49,791 nucleotides of DNA from contig CAMCVA010000015.1 in the NCBI GenBank assembly GCA_945879625.1, positions 1 through 49,791 of the forward strand, given 5' to 3'. The position numbers and the translations under genes are program-made. Under the pieces are notes generated by a model, which did not search any database, had not been told where the DNA came from, and saw only the letters and a list, made by a program, of their open reading frames with translations. This DNA is from Flavobacterium psychrophilum (GTDB lineage: Bacteria; Bacteroidota; Bacteroidia; Flavobacteriales; Flavobacteriaceae). This document shows positions 16,217-25,220 of this stretch, piece by piece; the stretch's first letter is position 1; every line of letters starts with the position of its first letter.

Positions 16217-19200
16217 ATGAAAAAAATTCTTTTATGTTTATTCCTGATGACTATATCATTAGGGTATGCACAACCTAGTGCATCGCCAACAGATCCTCCC
16301 GCAAGAAACGCTTGGGATGTGAAATCGGTGTACAGCGATTCCTACACCAACCAAACTGGTGTAAGCTTTTTAGATTTTGGTGGAAGCACCATCAATGCCG
16401 ATTTTACGCCACCTGGAGGTAACGCTGCCAAGTATTACACAGGCCACAGTTATTCTGGGATGCAAGTGAATACAGCGGGTAGCTTGAATGTGTTGCAAAT
16501 GACACATTTACACTTTGATGTGTACTCTCCAAACTTTAGTTCGATGGCCATCAAATTGGAATCGTCAACTGGAGCAGCAAGAGAGCTTGCCGTTACAGGT
16601 ACTGTTGTTCCATCTGCAACAACAAGAAACCAGTGGATCAGTGTAGATTTAGTTTTGAGCACCTATGATATAGGCAATATTTTAACAAGTTTAAAATACA
16701 TTGTGCCGGTAACATATGCTCAAAATGCTACTTTATACATTGATAATGTTTACTTCTATAGACCGGCTACAGTTTTGCCACCAACTTTAGGTGATTTTAC
16801 AGTTCCTTCGCAATTGGTGGGTGCCGCGCCAATTACCTTAACTGCTCCTACATCAAACAGTGCTGGTGCATTTACTTTTACCAGTAGTAATACTGCTGTA
16901 GCAACTATCAGCGGAACTACATTAACGATTGTAGGACTTGGTTCAACTAACATTACAGCTACACAAGCAGCTGATGGCCCTTATGGCACTGGATCGGCAA
17001 TTGCTGTTTTCAATGTAACACCCAATGCTGCTCCTGTTCCACCAGCTCGTAATACCTGGGATGTAATTTCCTTGTACAGCGGTGCCTACACAAATCTAGC
17101 CAATACAAATTTTAACCCGAACTGGGGTCAATCTGGTTTTGGTGCATTTTCTGCTACTTCTTTTGAGGGAGATGATGTGTTGCAATACCCTAACTTGAAT
17201 TACCAAGGGACTGAAACAGCTGCCGATGTAAATGCAATTGCAATGACCAAAATGCACATCGATATTTTCTCGCCAACTTTAACGTCTATTCGCTTGTCGT
17301 TAATTAAAACAACCGGTGGCGCAACTGAAAAACCAATCACTTTGCCATTAACTGCAGGCGTTTGGAACAGTTTTGATATCGATTTGACATCGGCTACGTT
17401 TACGGGCTTAGATTTTACTAAAATCCGTCAAATTAAATACGACCAACCTTCTGCTGCAGGACAAACCTTAGTGGTAGATAATATTTATTTCTGGAGAGAT
17501 GCCACTACGCTTCCTCCAACTTTAGGTGCATTTACTGTTGCTCCACAATTATCTGGTGCAGCTCCATTTGAATTGACAGCACCAACTTCAAACAGTAATG
17601 GTGCCTTTACCTTTAGTAGCAACAACACTGCTGTGGCTACAGTTAGTGGAACTACCGTAACTATTGTTGGAGTAGGATCTGCTGTAATTACTGCTACTCA
17701 GGCTGCTGACAGCGGTTACGGCGTGGGAATTGCAACGGCTACACTTGATGTTACACCAACTGCAGCACCAACACCTCCGGCTCGAAATACTTGGGATGTG
17801 ATTTCGTTGTATAGCGGTTCGTATACCAATGTAGTGGGAACCAACTTTAACCCAAACTGGGGACAGTCAGGATTTGGCGCTTTTTCTACGGCTTCTTATG
17901 AAGGCAACGAAGTATTGCGTTATCCAAACTTAGGCTATCAAGGCACCGAAACGGCTGCCGATGTGGATGTTTCGGCATTGAATAAATTACACATCGATTT
18001 GTTTTCGCCAACCTTAACGTCTATTCGTTTATCGTTAATTAAAACAACTGGTGGTGCTGTAGAAAAACCAATCACTTTGCCTTTAACTGCAGGTGTTTGG
18101 AACAGTTTTGACATTGATTTAACTGCTGCTACATTTGCGGGCTTGGATTTCACCAAAATCCGTCAACTTAAATATGATTCGCCATCTGCTGCTGGACAAA
18201 CCTTGTCGGTAGATAACATTTACTTTTGGAGAGCCGCAACTACGCAACCACCAACTTTAGGTTCATTTACCGTGGCTGCTCAGTTGATTGGCGCTGCTCC
18301 ATTTGAATTGACTGCTCCGACTTCAAACTCTGCGGGTGCATTCACCTTTACCAGTAGCAATACTGCTGTAGCCACAATCAGTGGAACTACTGTTACTGTG
18401 GTAGGTGCTGGTTCAACTACTATTACTGCTACGCAAGCTGCTGATGGCAGTTACGGAACAGGTGTGGCAACAGCTACACTTAATGTTACTCCACCTTCGG
18501 CTCCAACGCCTCCTGCAAGAAATGCATGGGATGTTATTTCATTATACAGCGGAGCCTACACACCTTCTTCTGGACCTAACTGGGGTGCAGCTGGAACTGA
18601 TGTTTCTCTTTCTGGAGACAACGCACGATTCTTCAATGGATTTACCTTGGCACGTTTGGCATTTGCCGCTACCAATGTATCTGAAATGACACACCTACAC
18701 ATCGATGTATTCTCCTTGAATCAAAATCCTTTGTGGTTTGAATTAAATGGAAACCGTCGCGTAACCAGTACTCCGGTAAATGGTTGGGTAAGTGTGGATA
18801 TCGCTTTGTCTGAATTTGTTGGATTAAATCTAACTAACGTAAGCTTTTTTGATTTAAACAACCCAACTGGAGCTTCAGCCCCAGTAAAACAAGTGTATTT
18901 AGATAATATTTACTTCTACAGAGCAGCTACTTTGCAACCACCAACAATCGGTGCTTTAACTGTTCCAACAGGAGTAACTATGGGTGATGCGCCATTTGTG
19001 TTGACTAATCCAACAACAAATAGCTCAGGAACTTTCTCTTATACTAGCAGCAATACGGCTGTAGCTACAATAAGTGGCAACACCGTAACCATTGTAGGCG
19101 GTGGTTCTACAATTATTACCGCTACAGTTGCTACTGATGGAGTGTACGGACCAAGAAGCACAACGGCTACATTAAATGTTGCGTTTGCCTTACCTGGTGC

Positions 19201-21484
19201 TTCACCAATTCCGCCAGCAAGAGAGGCGGCTAGAGTAATGTCAGTATACACTGGAACTCCGGCTCAAGTATATGCAAACAGTCCTGCTTATACCTTAGTA
19301 CGTTCAAGCTGGACAGGTGGTACTTCGGCTAATTTTAATTTTGCTAATGGTGACAATACCTGTATTCAAGTAAACAACCTTGGATTTATTGGTTTGGTTG
19401 ATCAAACCGAGCGTCGTTTAAATGTAACTGGAATGTCGCACTTGCACCTAGACGTGTATTGTAATGCACCATTGTCTAATTTATTCGTATTCCTTTTGGC
19501 TCCTGGCGATAGAAATTACAACACCGGACCACTTGTGGCTGGATGGAATTCTTTAAGCATTCCATTAACCTCTTATCCTGGTGCTTTGAATGACATTTAC
19601 GGGTTTAAAATAGAGCAAAATGTGGCGCCAAACACGACGCAAATTTACCTTGACAACATTTACTTTAGTAATGATATTTATACCTATTACCAAGATACTG
19701 ACGGCGATGGATTTGGAAACTTAGCAGCTTCAACCACTGCGGTTACTGCTCCTTCAGGCTATGTAACCAACAGTACTGACTGTGATGATAATGACAATAC
19801 AGTATGGCAATCAGGTAATTTTTATGTTGATTTTGATAATGACGGGTACCATTTAGATCTTTCCCCTTCTGCTTCAGTTACAACCTTGTGTTATGGAGCT
19901 ACTTTGGCGCCTTACTATATTGCGACTACACTTGGTGCTGACTGTGACGATACTAGTGCCTCTGTTTGGAGAACTGGTAGCTTTTATGTTGATGCTGACG
20001 CTGATGGCTATTCGCCAAACGCTTCTTCAGAAACATTGTGCTACGGTGCAACTACGCCTTCTGGTTATGCAGTAGCTACGCTTGGAGTAGATTGTAACGA
20101 CGCCAGCGCTTCTGTTTGGAGATCGGGTAGTTTTTATGTGGATGCTGATGCTGATGGCTATTCGCCAAACGCTTCTTCAGAAACTTTATGCTACGGTGCA
20201 AACACGCCTTCTGGTTATTCTGCAGCTACTCTCGGAGTAGATTGTAATGATGCGATTGCAGCTGTAAATCCAGGTCATGTAGAAGTATTGTACAACGGAG
20301 TTGATGACAACTGTGATGGACAATTAGACGAAGGTTTCCAATTGACCACAAACTTACAATCAGTTTCTTGTGGGGCTACCTTGCCTTCTTTGGGTTCATT
20401 GATTTATGCTAACATCAATTTTTCAGCAACTGGATACCGCTTTAAAGTGGTAAACACGGCTACTAATGCTATACAAATTATCAATAGAGGTCAACACTGG
20501 TTTGCTTTGAACATGCTTGCTGATTATGATTATGCTACTACCTATACTATTTCTGTTGAATTACAGAAAGCGGGTATCTGGTTGGGTTACTACGGATCTA
20601 CATGTGACGTTTCTTCACCAGCTATTTTGTCATCAACTGGAGCTTTACAAGTGAACCCATCACAGTGTGGAGCTACTTTAGCCAGCATTGGTTCTGTGAT
20701 CGCTACTACACCAGTAAGCGGAGCTACAGGTTACCGATTCAGAGTAACAGATGTTACCCCTGGAGCTACAGGTGATAATTTAATTCAAGTGAAAAACCGT
20801 TCATACCACTGGTTTACTTTACCTATGTTAACCCGTTTCAACTATGGTTCTACCTATTTGGTTGAAGTAGCGGTGAAAACTACTGCAGGTTATTCTGGAT
20901 ACGGTTCAGCTTGTACGGTATATTCGCCTGCAGCCCCTGTATTGGCAAACTGCGGAACAATAGTTCCAACAGCAGGTTCTTTGGTATACACAAGCTCATT
21001 GAATTCGGTTTCTCAATACCGTTTCCAAGTGACTAACGTGTCTGACCAATCATCAGTTACTTTTGATACCAACAAATTCTGGTTCTCATTCCGCGTAAAT
21101 GTACCGGGTTATACACCTGCAACAGGTTATTCAGTGCGAGTTGCGGTAATGACCGCAGGTACATGGTCTCCTTATGGTGATGCTTGCGATATTGTTTCGC
21201 CTGCGGCTGCCGCAAGAGGAGAAGAAGTTGGTTCGTCAACATTTGAAGCTTTAGCATTCCCGAATCCATTCTCTAATGAATTCAAATTGAATGTAACTAC
21301 TTCAACTGAAGGCACAGTAGAACTTCGCGTGTATGACATGTTGGGTAAATTAGTTGATGCAAAATCAATTAACACCACCGATTATAGCTCAGAAGATCTT
21401 GGATCTGCTTATCCTGCTGGCGTATACAATGTAATTGTTACCCAAGGAGAAAATGTGAAATCACTTCGAATGATTAAGCGATAA
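16217..21484 (+). CDS. Giant repeat-rich type IX secreted surface protein
   Basis: 1755 residues from ATG 16217; the ATG one codon earlier is equally possible. Signal peptide MKKILLCLFLMTISLGYAQ. About residues 26-1150 contain five jelly-roll-like units that begin PPARNxWDVxSLYSG and end with VDNIYFWRA, probably carbohydrate-binding. The first four are each followed by an Ig-like (Big_2-type) unit starting PPTLGxFTV and containing SGTTVTIVGxGS. From about 1156 come calcium-binding DxDGDG and DCDD repeats, including two nearly identical 48-residue copies, and the MopE-like NGVDDNCDGQLDEGF near 1365. Three repeats starting near CGATLPSLGSL follow, each with YRFxV. The end, from about 1675, is a type A T9SS tail (LAFPNPFSNEFKLNV, ending SLRMIKR). 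A role in adhesion to polysaccharide is inferred. It is preceded by a promoter and followed by a strong terminator. Confidence 0.9.
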   Translation: MKKILLCLFLMTISLGYAQPSASPTDPPARNAWDVKSVYSDSYTNQTGVSFLDFGGSTINADFTPPGGNAAKYYTGHSYSGMQVNTAGSLNVLQMTHLHFDVYSPNFSSMAIKLESSTGAARELAVTGTVVPSATTRNQWISVDLVLSTYDIGNILTSLKYIVPVTYAQNATLYIDNVYFYRPATVLPPTLGDFTVPSQLVGAAPITLTAPTSNSAGAFTFTSSNTAVATISGTTLTIVGLGSTNITATQAADGPYGTGSAIAVFNVTPNAAPVPPARNTWDVISLYSGAYTNLANTNFNPNWGQSGFGAFSATSFEGDDVLQYPNLNYQGTETAADVNAIAMTKMHIDIFSPTLTSIRLSLIKTTGGATEKPITLPLTAGVWNSFDIDLTSATFTGLDFTKIRQIKYDQPSAAGQTLVVDNIYFWRDATTLPPTLGAFTVAPQLSGAAPFELTAPTSNSNGAFTFSSNNTAVATVSGTTVTIVGVGSAVITATQAADSGYGVGIATATLDVTPTAAPTPPARNTWDVISLYSGSYTNVVGTNFNPNWGQSGFGAFSTASYEGNEVLRYPNLGYQGTETAADVDVSALNKLHIDLFSPTLTSIRLSLIKTTGGAVEKPITLPLTAGVWNSFDIDLTAATFAGLDFTKIRQLKYDSPSAAGQTLSVDNIYFWRAATTQPPTLGSFTVAAQLIGAAPFELTAPTSNSAGAFTFTSSNTAVATISGTTVTVVGAGSTTITATQAADGSYGTGVATATLNVTPPSAPTPPARNAWDVISLYSGAYTPSSGPNWGAAGTDVSLSGDNARFFNGFTLARLAFAATNVSEMTHLHIDVFSLNQNPLWFELNGNRRVTSTPVNGWVSVDIALSEFVGLNLTNVSFFDLNNPTGASAPVKQVYLDNIYFYRAATLQPPTIGALTVPTGVTMGDAPFVLTNPTTNSSGTFSYTSSNTAVATISGNTVTIVGGGSTIITATVATDGVYGPRSTTATLNVAFALPGASPIPPAREAARVMSVYTGTPAQVYANSPAYTLVRSSWTGGTSANFNFANGDNTCIQVNNLGFIGLVDQTERRLNVTGMSHLHLDVYCNAPLSNLFVFLLAPGDRNYNTGPLVAGWNSLSIPLTSYPGALNDIYGFKIEQNVAPNTTQIYLDNIYFSNDIYTYYQDTDGDGFGNLAASTTAVTAPSGYVTNSTDCDDNDNTVWQSGNFYVDFDNDGYHLDLSPSASVTTLCYGATLAPYYIATTLGADCDDTSASVWRTGSFYVDADADGYSPNASSETLCYGATTPSGYAVATLGVDCNDASASVWRSGSFYVDADADGYSPNASSETLCYGANTPSGYSAATLGVDCNDAIAAVNPGHVEVLYNGVDDNCDGQLDEGFQLTTNLQSVSCGATLPSLGSLIYANINFSATGYRFKVVNTATNAIQIINRGQHWFALNMLADYDYATTYTISVELQKAGIWLGYYGSTCDVSSPAILSSTGALQVNPSQCGATLASIGSVIATTPVSGATGYRFRVTDVTPGATGDNLIQVKNRSYHWFTLPMLTRFNYGSTYLVEVAVKTTAGYSGYGSACTVYSPAAPVLANCGTIVPTAGSLVYTSSLNSVSQYRFQVTNVSDQSSVTFDTNKFWFSFRVNVPGYTPATGYSVRVAVMTAGTWSPYGDACDIVSPAAAARGEEVGSSTFEALAFPNPFSNEFKLNVTTSTEGTVELRVYDMLGKLVDAKSINTTDYSSEDLGSAYPAGVYNVIVTQGENVKSLRMIKR
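19966..20250 (+). repeat. Tandem 144-base repeat inside the giant gene
   Basis: Two adjacent copies of about 144 bases (48 codons) encode the unit SFYVDADADGYSPNASSETL, continuing with CYGA and TPSGY and ending at VDCND. The copies differ at few bases, far fewer than the larger repeats in the same gene, which points to a recent in-frame duplication. A diverged earlier copy precedes them. Confidence 0.8.
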
Positions 21485-21504
21485 ACATTGTTTTATACTA
21501 AAGC

Positions 21505-21536
21505 AAAAGCCCCTTCGGAAACGGAGGGGCTTTTTG
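21505..21536 (+). terminator. Terminator after the giant gene
   Basis: AAAAGCCCCTTC (21505-21516) pairs with GGAGGGGCTTTT (21523-21534) with one wobble and the loop GGAAAC, then T residues. It is a strong intrinsic terminator 20 bases after the stop codon. Confidence 0.92.
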
Positions 21537-21586
21537 ATTTAAGATTGCTGACTTTTGATTTAAGATTTGTACGAGTATACTAAGCA

Positions 21587-21606
21587 CGGCTATAATTTTA
21601 TAGCCG
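21587..21606. repeat. Perfect inverted repeat CGGCTATAA / TTATAGCCG
   Basis: Nine-base arms at 21587-21595 and 21598-21606 are separated by two bases. No T-run follows on either strand, so it is not a standard terminator. It lies between the giant gene terminator and the tRNA-Leu tail duplications, and its role is unknown. Confidence 0.6.
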
Positions 21607-21677
21607 GAAGTTGGAAGCGGGGAGTGTGAAGTTTTATAAAAAATGTACCACCGAAGACTTCTCCGACCATAGGATTT

Positions 21678-21840
21678 GGGTAATATCCCCGAAGCGTCGG
21701 GGGAACCTACACGCTTTATCCCATAAAAAAAGCCCAAACAAATGTTTGAGCCAAAAGTGCGGGTAATAGCCCCGAAGCGTCGGGGGAACCTACACGCTTT
21801 ATTTCATAAAAAAGCCCAAACAAATGTTTGAGCTAAATGT
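21678..21840 (-). repeat. Two tandem copies of the tRNA-Leu 3' tail plus terminator
   Basis: Copies at 21678-21757 and 21759-21840 repeat with a period of about 82 bases. Read on the minus strand, each holds the tRNA terminator GCTCAAACATTTGTTTGGGC plus T-run, then GTGTAGGTTC, an inserted 16-base hairpin CCCCGACGCTTCGGGG in place of the T-loop bases GAGTC, and CTATTACCC. They therefore look like copies of the last 25 or so bases of the adjacent tRNA gene with its terminator, each with the same hairpin. They cannot give functional tRNAs. Confidence 0.8.
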
Positions 21841-21921
21841 GCGGGTAATAGGACTCGAACCTACACGCCTTGCGGCACCAGATCCTAAGTCTGGCATGTC
21901 TACCAATTTCACCATACCCGC
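21840..21921 (-). tRNA. tRNA-Leu (UAG anticodon)
   Basis: The minus strand gives an 82-base tRNA. The acceptor stem GCGGGTA/TACCCGC is perfect, with discriminator A at 21840. The D-arm is GTGAAATTGGTAGAC, the anticodon stem CCAGA/TCTGG holds the loop CTTAGGA with anticodon TAG, a long variable arm TGCCGCAAGGCG marks it as class II, and the T-arm is TAGGTTCGAGTCCTA. It decodes CUA and related leucine codons. CCA is not encoded. Its terminator GCTCAAACATTTGTTTGGGC plus T-run follows directly and is itself part of the duplicated unit. Confidence 0.95.
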
Positions 21922-22233
21922 GGGAATTGTGGCTGCAAATATAGATTTATTTTTTGAATCGCAAAAGGGTATTTTAAAAGTTGTCGGTTGTCTCTAAAGA
22001 AGATTTAAAGATTTCGACTAGAAGGCCCAGTTTGCTCCCCAAGTTTCGGGATTAAACATTTTGTGCATTCGTAGCCAGAATCTTCCCACTTCCCACTCCC
22101 AACTTCCCACTCTAAGCTGACAGCTGATCGCCCCCAATTATTCATTATTCATTCTTACTTATTAATTTATAGAGAAAACCTATCTTTGCGCCTTTAATTT
22201 GAGAAGAGAATGTCTGCTCACAATATTTAGGAA
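21922..22233. other. Spacer with word clusters and the pfkB promoter
   Basis: The spacer contains AGTTGTCGGTTGTC at 21978, the reverse complement of the words seen at 1311-1364, a run of CTTCCCACTCCCAA-like words at 22080-22112, and TTATTCATTATTCATT at 22138-22153. The element TATCTTTG at 22181-22188 is an exact TAnnTTTG promoter match, with an expected start of transcription near 22195 and a leader of about 40 bases. No gene is visible. Confidence 0.5.
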
Positions 22234-23157
22234 ATGAACAAACTTTTAATCGTAGGTACCGTTGCGTTTGACGCCATTGAAACACCTTTTGGAAAAACAG
22301 ATAAAATTTTAGGAGGAGCCGCCACTTTTATTGGTCTTTCGGCTTCGCATTTTAATGTGCAATCGGCTATCGTTTCGGTAGTGGGCGATGACTTTCCGCA
22401 AGCACACATTGATTTACTCAAAAACAGAAATATTGATCTAACCGGATTGGAAGTGGTGCCCGGTGGCAAAACCTTTTTTTGGAGCGGCAAATACCACAAC
22501 GACATGAACTCCAGAGACACCTTGGCTACAGAGCTCAATGTGTTGGCCGATTTCAATCCCAAAGTGCCTGCCCATTTTACCGATTCAGACATTGTGATGC
22601 TGGGCAACTTGCACCCAATTGTACAAAGCAGCGTGTTGAATCAACTCACACAAAAACCAAAACTTATAGTCTTGGACACCATGAACTTTTGGATGGACTG
22701 CGCCTTGCCTGAGTTGATGGATGTGATAAAACGGGTTGATGTAATAACCATTAACGACGAAGAAGCCCGTCAATTATCAGGGGAATATTCCTTGGTAAAA
22801 GCCGCTGAAAAAATCCACACGATGGGGCCAAAATATGTGGTCATCAAAAAAGGAGAGCACGGCGCCTTAATTTTTCATAATGAGCACATCTTTTTTGCGC
22901 CAGCATTGCCCTTGGCCAACGTTTTTGATCCAACTGGTGCAGGCGATACTTTTGCAGGCGGATTTGCTGGATTCATTACCCAACAAGGAAATATTTCGTT
23001 TGAAACCATGAAAACGGCCATTATCCACGGATCGAATTTGGCTTCTTTTTGCGTAGAGCAATTTGGCACCGAGCGAATGCAAACGCTCACGCAAGCTGAG
23101 GTGCAAAACCGCTTGAAACAATTCAAGTCCTTAACACAATTTGAAATAGATTTATAA
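22234..23157 (+). CDS. PfkB-family sugar or nucleoside kinase
   Basis: Ribokinase-like kinase of 307 residues: MNKLLIVGTVAFDAIETPFG at the N-terminus, the GGAATFIGLSASHF glycine pair that contacts the substrate, and the C-terminal signature DPTGAGDTFAGGFAGF near residue 235, with the catalytic aspartate in GAGD. It phosphorylates a sugar or nucleoside hydroxyl with ATP in the cytoplasm; the substrate is not readable. The promoter TATCTTTG at 22181-22188 lies about 45 bases upstream and a terminator follows at 23165-23191. The next gene is a PurF-like phosphoribosyl enzyme, so a ribose-containing substrate is a reasonable guess. Confidence 0.88.
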   Translation: MNKLLIVGTVAFDAIETPFGKTDKILGGAATFIGLSASHFNVQSAIVSVVGDDFPQAHIDLLKNRNIDLTGLEVVPGGKTFFWSGKYHNDMNSRDTLATELNVLADFNPKVPAHFTDSDIVMLGNLHPIVQSSVLNQLTQKPKLIVLDTMNFWMDCALPELMDVIKRVDVITINDEEARQLSGEYSLVKAAEKIHTMGPKYVVIKKGEHGALIFHNEHIFFAPALPLANVFDPTGAGDTFAGGFAGFITQQGNISFETMKTAIIHGSNLASFCVEQFGTERMQTLTQAEVQNRLKQFKSLTQFEIDL

Positions 23158-23164
23158 TACCTTT

Positions 23165-23191
23165 ATGCCTCGAAATTCGGGGCATTTTTTA
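23165..23191 (+). terminator. Terminator after the PfkB-family gene
   Basis: ATGCCTCGA (23165-23173) pairs with TCGGGGCAT (23177-23185), with one T-G wobble, and is followed by T residues. It makes independent or attenuated transcription of the PurF-like gene likely. Confidence 0.8.
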
Positions 23192-23235
23192 TGTCCAAAT
23201 ACAACTAACTACAACACCAAAACACACTTTTTTTC

Positions 23236-25134
23236 ATGAGCGACGCCATAAAACATGAATGTGGGATAGCCCTATTGCGATTAAAAAAACCCTTATCCTA
23301 TTACAAAGAGAAATACGGATCTGCCTTCTACGGGATTCAGAAAATGTATTTGTTGATGGAAAAACAACACAACCGCGGCCAAGATGGAGCTGGTTTTGCC
23401 TCCATCAAATTGGATGTCGATCCCGGCGAACGTTACATCAGCCGCGTGCGATCAAACGACGCCCAACCCATACAAGATGTTTTTGCTCAAATAAATGACC
23501 GCATCAACGAAGAAATGTTGGCGCATCCAGAATTTGCTGAGGATGTAGATTTACAAAAAAAACACCTGCCCTACATTGGAGAATTGTTTTTAGGACACGT
23601 GCGTTACGGGACTTTCGGAAAAAACAGCATCGAAAGCGTGCACCCATTTTTGCGTCAAAACAACTGGATGCACCGCAACTTGATTGTGGCCGGAAACTTT
23701 AACATGACCAATGTAAAAGAATTGTTTAGCAGTTTGGTTGAGTTGGGACAACACCCCAAAGAAATGGCCGATACGGTAACAGTCATGGAAAAAATAGGCC
23801 ATTTCCTTGACGGCGAAGTCACCGAATTATACCAAGAATGCAAAAACAACGGGTTATCTAAACAAGAAGCTTCCCCTCTAATTGCCGAGAAACTTGATAT
23901 AGCCAAAATACTAAAACGCGCTTCTAGAGGATGGGACGGCGGCTATGCGATGGCTGGACTTTTTGGTCATGGCGATGCGTTTGTCTTTCGCGATCCAGCG
24001 GGGATTCGTCCGGCCTATTATTATGACGACGACGAAATTTTGGTTGTGGCTTCCGAGCGTCCGGTTATTCAAACCGTATTTAATGTGCCTTTCGAAAAAG
24101 TGCGAGAATTGCAACCGGGACATGCCGTGATCATCAAAAAAAATGGGCACGTTACCGAAGAAGAAATCATAGTTCCTGTGGTGAAAAAAGCCTGTTCATT
24201 CGAGCGCATTTATTTTTCACGTGGAAGCGATGCCGAAATCTATCGAGAACGAAAAAAACTCGGCAAATTGGTCTTGCCTGCCGTACTCCAAGCTATAGAA
24301 AACGATACCGACAACACCGTTTTTTCCTATATCCCCAACACTGCCGAAACTTCGTTTTATGGCATGGTCGAGGCGGCCCAAGATTTTTTAAATCAACGCA
24401 AAACGCACTACATACTCGATAACCGAAAAACCCTCACCAAAGAGAAATTGGAAGAAATTTTGTCGGTAAAAATTCGCACCGAAAAAATCGCGATCAAAGA
24501 TGCCAAGTTGCGCACCTTTATTACCGAAGACAGCAGCCGAGATGATTTAGTAGCACACGTTTACGATGTTACCTACGGGGTAATTAAACCCACCGATAAC
24601 TTGGTTATTATTGACGACAGCATCGTCCGCGGAACCACGCTCAAAATGAGTATCATCAAAATGATGGACCGCTTAAATCCCAAAAAAATAGTGGTTGTTT
24701 CCTCGGCACCCCAAATTCGATATCCCGATTGTTACGGAATTGATATGGCCAAGCTAGAAGGATTAGTGGCGTTTAAAGCGGCATTAGCTTTGCTCAAAGA
24801 ACGCAACTTGTATTCGATTGTCGATTCGGTCTACGAAAAGTGTAAAGCCCAAGAAAACCTGAAAGACGCCGAGGTAGTAAATTTTGTCACCGAGATTTAT
24901 GCGCCATTTAGCCCCGAAGAAATTTCGAGCAAAATAGCTCAAATGCTTTGCTCAACTGACATTCAGGCGCAAGTTGAAATCATTTTTCAAACCGTCGATA
25001 ATTTACACCAAGCCTGCCCAAAAAACTTAGGCGATTGGTATTTTACCGGAGATTATCCCACTCCCGGCGGAAACCGCGTAGTGAATCGTGCGTTCATTAA
25101 TTTTTACGAAGGCATAGATTTACGGGCTTATTAG
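23236..25134 (+). CDS. PurF-like amidophosphoribosyltransferase, divergent paralogue
   Basis: A 632-residue protein with the order of PurF: an N-terminal glutamine amidotransferase domain and a C-terminal phosphoribosyltransferase domain. The catalytic Cys is C9 in MSDAIKHECGIALL, so removal of eight residues would be needed, as in PurF types with a propeptide. HNRGQDGAGFA, HVRYGTFG and VAGNFNMTN supply the expected glutaminase residues. The PRPP loop is VIIDDSIVRGTTLK near residue 463. The protein is over 100 residues longer than usual PurF. The canonical PDSG segment reads PNTAETSFYG, and the region after RTFI differs from the usual GVR-containing loop. It may make phosphoribosylamine for purines or perform a related reaction; the name amidophosphoribosyltransferase is by family. 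It lies 78 bases after the PfkB-family gene, beyond a terminator. Confidence 0.8.
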   Translation: MSDAIKHECGIALLRLKKPLSYYKEKYGSAFYGIQKMYLLMEKQHNRGQDGAGFASIKLDVDPGERYISRVRSNDAQPIQDVFAQINDRINEEMLAHPEFAEDVDLQKKHLPYIGELFLGHVRYGTFGKNSIESVHPFLRQNNWMHRNLIVAGNFNMTNVKELFSSLVELGQHPKEMADTVTVMEKIGHFLDGEVTELYQECKNNGLSKQEASPLIAEKLDIAKILKRASRGWDGGYAMAGLFGHGDAFVFRDPAGIRPAYYYDDDEILVVASERPVIQTVFNVPFEKVRELQPGHAVIIKKNGHVTEEEIIVPVVKKACSFERIYFSRGSDAEIYRERKKLGKLVLPAVLQAIENDTDNTVFSYIPNTAETSFYGMVEAAQDFLNQRKTHYILDNRKTLTKEKLEEILSVKIRTEKIAIKDAKLRTFITEDSSRDDLVAHVYDVTYGVIKPTDNLVIIDDSIVRGTTLKMSIIKMMDRLNPKKIVVVSSAPQIRYPDCYGIDMAKLEGLVAFKAALALLKERNLYSIVDSVYEKCKAQENLKDAEVVNFVTEIYAPFSPEEISSKIAQMLCSTDIQAQVEIIFQTVDNLHQACPKNLGDWYFTGDYPTPGGNRVVNRAFINFYEGIDLRAY

Positions 25135-25182
25135 GCGCGTGAAATGCACTTTATCGATTTTAAGTGTAGTTCATCTAATAAT

Positions 25183-25215
25183 TTTGTTTACAACAATATA
25201 GTTCTATTATATTTG
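25183..25215 (+). promoter_or_regulatory. Promoter TTTG-N21-TATATTTG with no gene behind it
   Basis: TTTTG at 25182-25186 and TATATTTG at 25208-25215 are separated by 21 bases, an excellent match to the Bacteroidota TTTG / TAnnTTTG promoter. Transcription should start near 25221. The next plus-strand event is a terminator at 25260-25292, and no gene of normal size lies between. Confidence 0.6.
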
Positions 25216-25220
25216 AGCAC

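Noticed and set aside
16217..21484. A phage tail or polymorphic toxin origin for the giant protein
   Set aside because: It has a Sec signal and a type A T9SS tail, with calcium-binding and Ig-like repeats but no toxin domain and no immunity-like gene after it.
21678..21921. A CRISPR-like array near the tRNA
   Set aside because: The repeats are about 82 bases, only two or three, and are explained by duplication of the tRNA tail; there are no spacers or cas genes.
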